Origin: Phaeosaccion multiseriatum
Taxonomy: Eukaryota > Ochrophyta, other classes
Reading direction: 5' to 3'
NCBI GenBank assembly: GCA_965112735.1
Contig: OZ218952.1
Location: 5,797,264-5,861,263 of the forward strand
Length of the DNA: 64,000 nt
Shown: one piece after another, positions 58,826-64,000 of the stretch
How the letters are laid out: each line of letters opens with the position of its first letter
Position numbering within the stretch: position 1 is the first letter of the stretch
Translations under genes and position numbers: made by a program
The notes under the pieces: model-generated
The model's input: only the letters and a program-made list of their open reading frames with translations
Told to the model about the DNA's origin: nothing
Databases searched by the model: none

Positions 58826-59090
58826 TGTAACCAGTCTCGCTATTGCTAGCAAGCGACTAACAACCTAACCAATAAGAGATGCAAGTGCTGGAATAGTTGG
58901 AGGCCTTGCCACAGTCCAAATCAGAGGCCTGTGTCTCCTTTAGGTTAGAGTGCTTATCTAGAAGAGTGAGAGGGCGATCCAGATACCATTCAAGTATCAG
59001 GTCCCCAGGGGTGGAGGCATTTGAGCCTATATGCCTATAGCATGCTATATTGTGATCGCTATATCGATGCACAGGCATGCAAGGGCAACA
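58826..59090 (-). repeat. 3' LTR of the right-edge Ty3/gypsy element
   Basis: On the minus strand it starts TGTTGCCCTTGC and ends GGTTACA (TG...CA, 265 bases). It is preceded on that strand by the purine tract CTTTCGAGGGGAAG (59,091-59,104), the expected second-strand primer. The partner LTR lies beyond the right edge. It borders directly on the GGGA array. Confidence 0.75.
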
Positions 59091-59208
59091 CTTCCCCTCG
59101 AAAGAGAAAGCTCATCTAATATGAGCGTCCATTATCTAGAAGTAAAGTAAAAGGGTACATGTACAAAGAGTAAGAGAAACCGAAAAAAGGGTTCCCTGTG
59201 AGGGAGCT

Positions 59209-62200
59209 TTATCGGCGGCCTGTCCGTGGGCGCCGTCGAGTCGAGATGCCACGAGACCGAAGGAAGCGTTTAGCGTCCTCCGCCAGTGTGCGACGTGGGA
59301 AAGAAGAAAGAAAGTCCTTAAGAAGTGCAGGAACATCGTCGTGCATGACTTCCAGAGGTTCCCATGTAGCGTCAGCGGCATTGAAGCCCTTCCAGAAGGT
59401 GTAGACCTTCCAGGAATCGCCTTGCGACGGTCGTTGAAGATCCGTGAAGGATGAGACAACCCATGAAGCAGAGTCATGTGAGATCTGGTGCAAGAGTTGA
59501 GTAGTGACGTTGAGATGCTGATCGGCATAGTAGCGTAAGCGACAAGCATGTACCTCAGAAGTTTGCTTAGAAACAAGATGTTCCACTTTGTAAACGAGGG
59601 TGTCAATCTCCTCGAGTACACGATAGGGGCCTTGCCAGACTCCGGAAAGTTTGGAGTAGCGGCTGTTAGAAGCAACAAGAACATAAATGCCCGGCATGTA
59701 GAGGCCCTCATAGTTGAGGTCAGCCGAGATGGCCATTTCCCTACGATGCTGGTGTCCGAGAGAGGTCAGTTCCAGACGTCTGTTGTGGCGAGTGCGAGCC
59801 GTCGCTCGAGAGTGCTCTAAGCGAGCAGCCACTGCAGCATGTCTGTCGTCCAAAACGGCTTGTAGCTGTGCTCCATAAGTTTGGAGTTGCTCTGGAGTGA
59901 TCGAAGTGGACTGAAAGTTGACGTCAAAGGAGTCGCCTCGTTGCAAGACGATATCAAGAGGTGTCGTCGAGCGTAGACCAGTGTGCAAGTAGAGAGGTGT
60001 TTCTTTGCGTGTGGAGCTGATCGTTGTATTGATAGCAGCTTGCACAAGAGGTGTGAGTAGATTGTAGTCGTCAGGGGAGATTCTAAACTCCGAGAGAAGA
60101 GAGCGATACACAGAAACTGTAGTGCGAACTGCTCGCTCTGCCAAGCCATTGCTCCAAGGAGAGTAAGGGGCAGAGAAGCGATGAAGGGCGCGAAGCTCAG
60201 TGGCTAGGCGTTTCATCACATGATTGAGGAAGTGACTACCACGGTCGCTTTGCCATTTGGTTACCACACCAAAGGTGCTGAACCATCGCATCAGTCCGCT
60301 GACTGCGGCGTCCGCTGTAGGGGTGGCACACTCATTCAGCATGGTGTAACCACTGAAGGCGTCTTGAATGACGAGAAGATATGGCAAGGTGGTGCAGCCC
60401 AAGTCATGCATGTGGACGAAATCAAAATGAATCATCTGGTTAGGCTTGGTAGGGTGCACTGATCCACGGAGTGGTCGCGGAATGCGATGGCCACTAGAGT
60501 TGGTCAGGCAATGAAGACAATGATTGACAAAGCTCTGAACATTGTTTGCCATTGTGCTCCAGTAGAAGCGCTCAGAAAGGACTGTCAGAGTGACGTCAAT
60601 GGCACGATGGCCTGCAGACCCTTGATGGGCGATAACTGCAAGTCGGACCTGTAGGTCAATGTCGTCATTGGGTACCCAAATTGGGTTGGAGGTTTCCGAA
60701 AGGGGAATGACAAGAACGTTTTGGATTGGATCCAGAACAATGGACTTGAGACTTTGGGCCTTGGCGAGGTCCTCAAGAGTGAGGTCTCCTTGAGCAGCTG
60801 CTTGTGAAGAGCGTAGCTCATCCATGGAGGGCCATAGGAAGTCACTGTCCATAGAGTCATGAATAGCACCCGGAGCGAAGCTGCGCGTCAGGGCTGCCAC
60901 GTGCACTGTGTCATCACTAGAAGGATCGACAGAGACAGGTGGAGAGTTGGGGAGTGAGCGGAAGCGCGACATGATATCACCCCACACATTCAATTCTCCG
61001 CTCAAGTGGGCAATTTCGTAGTCGAAGCCCGAAAGAAAGACTGACCAACGCTGTAAGCGCTCGCGTGAAGGCTTGTGCACATCGCTGATGATGCTGCTCG
61101 GCCTGAAGCAATACTGTAGGTTGCGATGATCAGTGTAGATGAAGAGATGCACCCCAGAGACTAGCCACGGGAGGCGCTCAAAGACTTGCAAAATAGCAAA
61201 AGCCTCCTTGTCGATGGTGGCATAGTTGCACTGGGCGCCGGTATAACTACCGCTGAGCCAAGCAAGAGGTTCATGACGTTGTTGGGCCACTGGCTTGCCT
61301 AAGTCCTCTGTAGGAATCTGAGTGACCACATTGCCCCAGTGAGGGTTGCTTGCATCTGGAAAGATACAGCGGGCCTTGTCGGGATCAGGATAAGCAAGCT
61401 TGGTCTGAGTAGCCAGCGCGTCATTCATCTCTTGAAAGGCGGCCGTATGTGTAGGGCCCCACCCCACAGAAGAGAGGGAGATGGAGCGAGCAACACGCTT
61501 TGTGCGAGGAGTTGCAGTAGAGGCAGTTTCAGGATGGCGACGCTGTTGGCGATTGGCCGCTGCCTTGTTGAAGACGCTGTGTTGCAGCTCCAAAAGAGGA
61601 GCGACGATGCGTGCAAATTCGGGAATGCTGTCTCTCATCCAACCACATGCAGCAGTGAATTGAATGAGCTCAGCCCCATTTTGAGGTGGCTCGAGGTCGA
61701 GTAAGCCCTGGATCTTGGCAGGGTCATGCTTAACCCCTTCCCCGTCATAGATCTTGCCACAGAACTTCTGAGAGTTCCCTAGAGAGATGCCAGAGAGGCC
61801 AAGCTTGAAGCCAGCCTTGGCGAGAGCATCAAGCACAGACTGGAGAATGGAGCGGAACTCCTCCTCCGTGTGTGCCCAAATGGTAATGCTGTCGATCCAA
61901 GTGACGAGGTTGGTGCCAAAGTGCTCGCTGAGGCACTTGGACAGAGTGCTCTGAGCAAACTCGCTGGCATTGAGAATGCCTTGAGTGACTCTGGTGGGAG
62001 TGAATTTCCCATCCGGAGTGCAGTAGGTCAGAATCTCCTGGCTTTGGAGAGCCAAAGGGAGTTGCCAAAACATGTTGGCGAGGTCTAGCTCACAAAAGAA
62101 GCGAGCCCCCCTCATCCTAGCGCAAATTTCGCTAAGGTTCGGCATGGGGAAGCGCGAGCGAAGGGTGCGCACATTGACCTCTTGATAGTCGGCCACTTGC

Positions 62201-64000
62201 CGAAATTGGCCTGGTTTGCCCGGCTTGGCTATGCAGAAGGCACGGCTAGCCCACACAGCTTGAGGGTTCGCGTAGTGGTACCCGAACTGTGTCAGTTGAT
62301 CGGTGAAGTCTTTGAGGAAGTCTCTCCGAGCTCCCGATTGGTAGATGGGAAGTTGACAGATGGGTTCCGCTCCCTCCTTGAGTCGAATGACCATGGGATC
62401 TACCTTGGCCGGTGGATCGTGCATAAGCACTTTGCTTCGCCACACTTGAGGATGGGAGGTGAGAACCTCATAGAGCGCGTCTGAGTCAGTGAAGCCGTTT
62501 AGTGCAGCTTTCTCTACGATGGGAAGGAGACTTTGCTTGATGAGATTTTCTTCAAGACATGGAGAGTCGGACACCTCGGGTAGAGGATCATCGTAGCTGG
62601 AAAAGGGTTCATTAGTTTGAGTTCCAACCCGACTTTGAGAGTCGAATGTGGCCGAGGCTATGTGAAAGACCTCAGTGCTAGTATACAATGGTTGATAAAC
62701 CTCATCCATGAAAGAATCCCAGTTGTCTATATCGAAATTGACGCTTGTCGAATCAAGCTGGGCTGGCAGAGCTTCTTCAGTAGTACAAGACTGCAGGAGA
62801 GAACTGACTTTCACTGTCGCTGCTTCAGCAGTAGTGGCAGTCGAGTGGCGCAGTTCTTGAGGCACATCAGAGCCTGCCCGCGCAGCCTGCCTCTCAGCTT
62901 CTTCCTTCAGCTGTTCACGAGGCAGTTTGAGTCCCAGTTTGTGTGCAAGACGTTTGCCCAAGTAAAACATTGCTGTTTCTCCCTCGCGAGGCTGATATAG
63001 CAAAGCAGAGAGAGGGGGCAGTGCAAGCGAAGAGACAGGTCCAGCTTCAGTTTGGATGTGGAAATGAAATCCAGTAAGCTGTTGCACAATGACCTGAGTT
63101 GAGCTCTGACCAAAGGGTTGGAGCTGCACGGGTTTGGGTAGAGTGACAAGTTGCACATCCATACCTTCCGCGATCATGCTCTCTGCCACTGGGAGGGGCA
63201 AAAGGCAAAAGGTCTCTGCTCCTGTGTCCACCATGCAATCGATGGTCTTCTTCTTCATATCTGTGCCCATGGCAAGAGCATGCAAAGAAGTGGGAGAAGC
63301 AGAGAAGAGAGAAATGGTGCCATCAGTTTGAGTTTCAGACACCGAGTCAAGAGCATCAGAAGAGGAGACAGAACTCACCTTCTTCTTGCCCTTCTTAGGA
63401 GGATTCCATGGTAGTCCCTTGTCAGCCATGATTTTGCGACGATCCGCTTCTGAGGTGACCTTGGGACAGCTGTAAATGCTGTGATCCGGACTTTGACATC
63501 CAAAGCAGATGCGTGGCTGTCGCTGAGGCTGATCAGGCTTGAGCTTCTTAGGCTCCTTCTCGCCTGGAGGGGAGGAATCAGAGGAAGAGGCATGGGCAGA
63601 CCGCTTGCGATCTTGCGCTGCTTGCTTCTTCTGTCGAGAGTGCTCCTTGTCAGAGTTGAGTTGCTTCTTAGACTTGTTGGGGTGATGCTTCTCAGCAATC
63701 TGCTCCAAAGTAGGCAAAATCTCATGCTTGACCGCAGTAGACATGCTGCGATAGACATGAAGAAACGTCTGGATCTGCTCTTTCCACTCAGGGACAAAGG
63801 CAGTCCAAGTCTTCAGCGTGTCGTTCTTGAGCCGAAAGTGACTATTGAGATGGTCCTTCAGACCAGGAACAGTGTGGCAGGCATTGATCAAGGTGGTAGT
63901 CAAGAGTTTGGTACCCTCCCGACTAACCTGCTGATGATTGTCATCAAAGAACTGCGAACGCACTCCGTGTGTGTTCATGGCCTCAGAGATTGTGGCCAAA
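59209..64000 (-). CDS. Ty3/gypsy gag-pol polyprotein with chromodomain-like C-terminus (5' end outside window)
   Basis: One uninterrupted frame of at least 1,596 codons. In order: a gag C-terminal helical part; the zinc knuckle CFGCQSPDHSIYSC; a retropepsin with DTG (DCMVDTGAETFCLLPLP); RT (RQVADYQEVNVRTLRSRFPM, FFCELDLANMFWQLPLALQS, then VTWIDSITIWAHTEEEFRSI); RNase H (IFPDASNPHWGN, then FIYTDHRNLQYCF); the integrase zinc-binding region (HQGSAGHRAIDVTLT ... HCLHCL) and its core (IHFDFVHMHD, KWQSDRGSHFLNHVMKRLAT, SPWSNGLAERAVRT) with D, D and E; and a C-terminal SH3/chromodomain-like region (SWKVYTFWKGFNAADATWEP). The motif YxDD is replaced by WIDS. The frame is otherwise intact, suggesting a young copy. 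It ends 118 bases before the 3' LTR. Confidence 0.93.
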   Translation of the reverse strand, partial: LATISEAMNTHGVRSQFFDDNHQQVSREGTKLLTTTLINACHTVPGLKDHLNSHFRLKNDTLKTWTAFVPEWKEQIQTFLHVYRSMSTAVKHEILPTLEQIAEKHHPNKSKKQLNSDKEHSRQKKQAAQDRKRSAHASSSDSSPPGEKEPKKLKPDQPQRQPRICFGCQSPDHSIYSCPKVTSEADRRKIMADKGLPWNPPKKGKKKVSSVSSSDALDSVSETQTDGTISLFSASPTSLHALAMGTDMKKKTIDCMVDTGAETFCLLPLPVAESMIAEGMDVQLVTLPKPVQLQPFGQSSTQVIVQQLTGFHFHIQTEAGPVSSLALPPLSALLYQPREGETAMFYLGKRLAHKLGLKLPREQLKEEAERQAARAGSDVPQELRHSTATTAEAATVKVSSLLQSCTTEEALPAQLDSTSVNFDIDNWDSFMDEVYQPLYTSTEVFHIASATFDSQSRVGTQTNEPFSSYDDPLPEVSDSPCLEENLIKQSLLPIVEKAALNGFTDSDALYEVLTSHPQVWRSKVLMHDPPAKVDPMVIRLKEGAEPICQLPIYQSGARRDFLKDFTDQLTQFGYHYANPQAVWASRAFCIAKPGKPGQFRQVADYQEVNVRTLRSRFPMPNLSEICARMRGARFFCELDLANMFWQLPLALQSQEILTYCTPDGKFTPTRVTQGILNASEFAQSTLSKCLSEHFGTNLVTWIDSITIWAHTEEEFRSILQSVLDALAKAGFKLGLSGISLGNSQKFCGKIYDGEGVKHDPAKIQGLLDLEPPQNGAELIQFTAACGWMRDSIPEFARIVAPLLELQHSVFNKAAANRQQRRHPETASTATPRTKRVARSISLSSVGWGPTHTAAFQEMNDALATQTKLAYPDPDKARCIFPDASNPHWGNVVTQIPTEDLGKPVAQQRHEPLAWLSGSYTGAQCNYATIDKEAFAILQVFERLPWLVSGVHLFIYTDHRNLQYCFRPSSIISDVHKPSRERLQRWSVFLSGFDYEIAHLSGELNVWGDIMSRFRSLPNSPPVSVDPSSDDTVHVAALTRSFAPGAIHDSMDSDFLWPSMDELRSSQAAAQGDLTLEDLAKAQSLKSIVLDPIQNVLVIPLSETSNPIWVPNDDIDLQVRLAVIAHQGSAGHRAIDVTLTVLSERFYWSTMANNVQSFVNHCLHCLTNSSGHRIPRPLRGSVHPTKPNQMIHFDFVHMHDLGCTTLPYLLVIQDAFSGYTMLNECATPTADAAVSGLMRWFSTFGVVTKWQSDRGSHFLNHVMKRLATELRALHRFSAPYSPWSNGLAERAVRTTVSVYRSLLSEFRISPDDYNLLTPLVQAAINTTISSTRKETPLYLHTGLRSTTPLDIVLQRGDSFDVNFQSTSITPEQLQTYGAQLQAVLDDRHAAVAARLEHSRATARTRHNRRLELTSLGHQHRREMAISADLNYEGLYMPGIYVLVASNSRYSKLSGVWQGPYRVLEEIDTLVYKVEHLVSKQTSEVHACRLRYYADQHLNVTTQLLHQISHDSASWVVSSFTDLQRPSQGDSWKVYTFWKGFNAADATWEPLEVMHDDVPALLKDFLSSFPRRTLAEDAKRFLRSRGISTRRRPRTGRR

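Overview
The window is nuclear DNA from a eukaryote. Almost every gene is split by short GT-AG introns (about 70-200 bases), and the products are eukaryotic: both catalytic and scaffold AMPK/SNF1 subunits, a cytosolic-type isoleucyl-tRNA synthetase, a K-Cl cotransporter, ArfGAP, LARP4-like protein, SSU-processome UTP3/Sas10 and a MAP kinase. A bacterial-type glucokinase and a PH-MAPK fusion suggest a stramenopile-like protist. A eustigmatophyte alga is my best guess, but no diagnostic gene fixes this. All exon boundaries were read by eye from splice signals, reading phase and domain continuity; coding lengths sum to whole codons for every model given.

Bases 1-37,180 are a compact gene-rich block. 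A membrane-protein C-terminus, H1-FKBP, glucokinase, AMPK beta, AMPK alpha, an RBM26/27-like protein, IleRS, KCC, ArfGAP, a LARP4-like protein, a papain-like protease and PH-MAPK follow each other with strictly alternating strands. UTP3 then breaks the pattern by sharing the minus strand with PH-MAPK. AMPK alpha and beta start head to head about 620 bp apart, so one divergent promoter could serve both subunits of the energy-sensing kinase. A 440 bp foldback element lies between PH-MAPK and UTP3.

Bases 37,200-58,825 are a gene-poor block of simple and higher-order repeats: polypurine/polypyrimidine GGGA/CCCT arrays and GAGT/GTGT-type arrays. Into these are inserted a frameshifted non-LTR reverse-transcriptase remnant, four LTR copies of one family (two forming a complete 1.5 kb non-coding element with apparently identical LTRs, two as inverted solo LTRs near the block edges), a foldback element, perfect-looking palindromes, two exons of a discoidin-like domain gene, and a 3.3 kb internally deleted Ty3-like element with a chromodomain-type C-terminus and a GTAG target duplication.

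Bases 58,826-64,000 hold the 3' LTR and a 1,596-codon uninterrupted gag-pol frame of a second Ty3/gypsy element on the minus strand, cut by the window edge. Its reverse transcriptase has WIDS where YxDD is expected.

I see no rRNA, tRNA, CRISPR array or cellular gene in the right-hand third apart from the discoidin-like exons.
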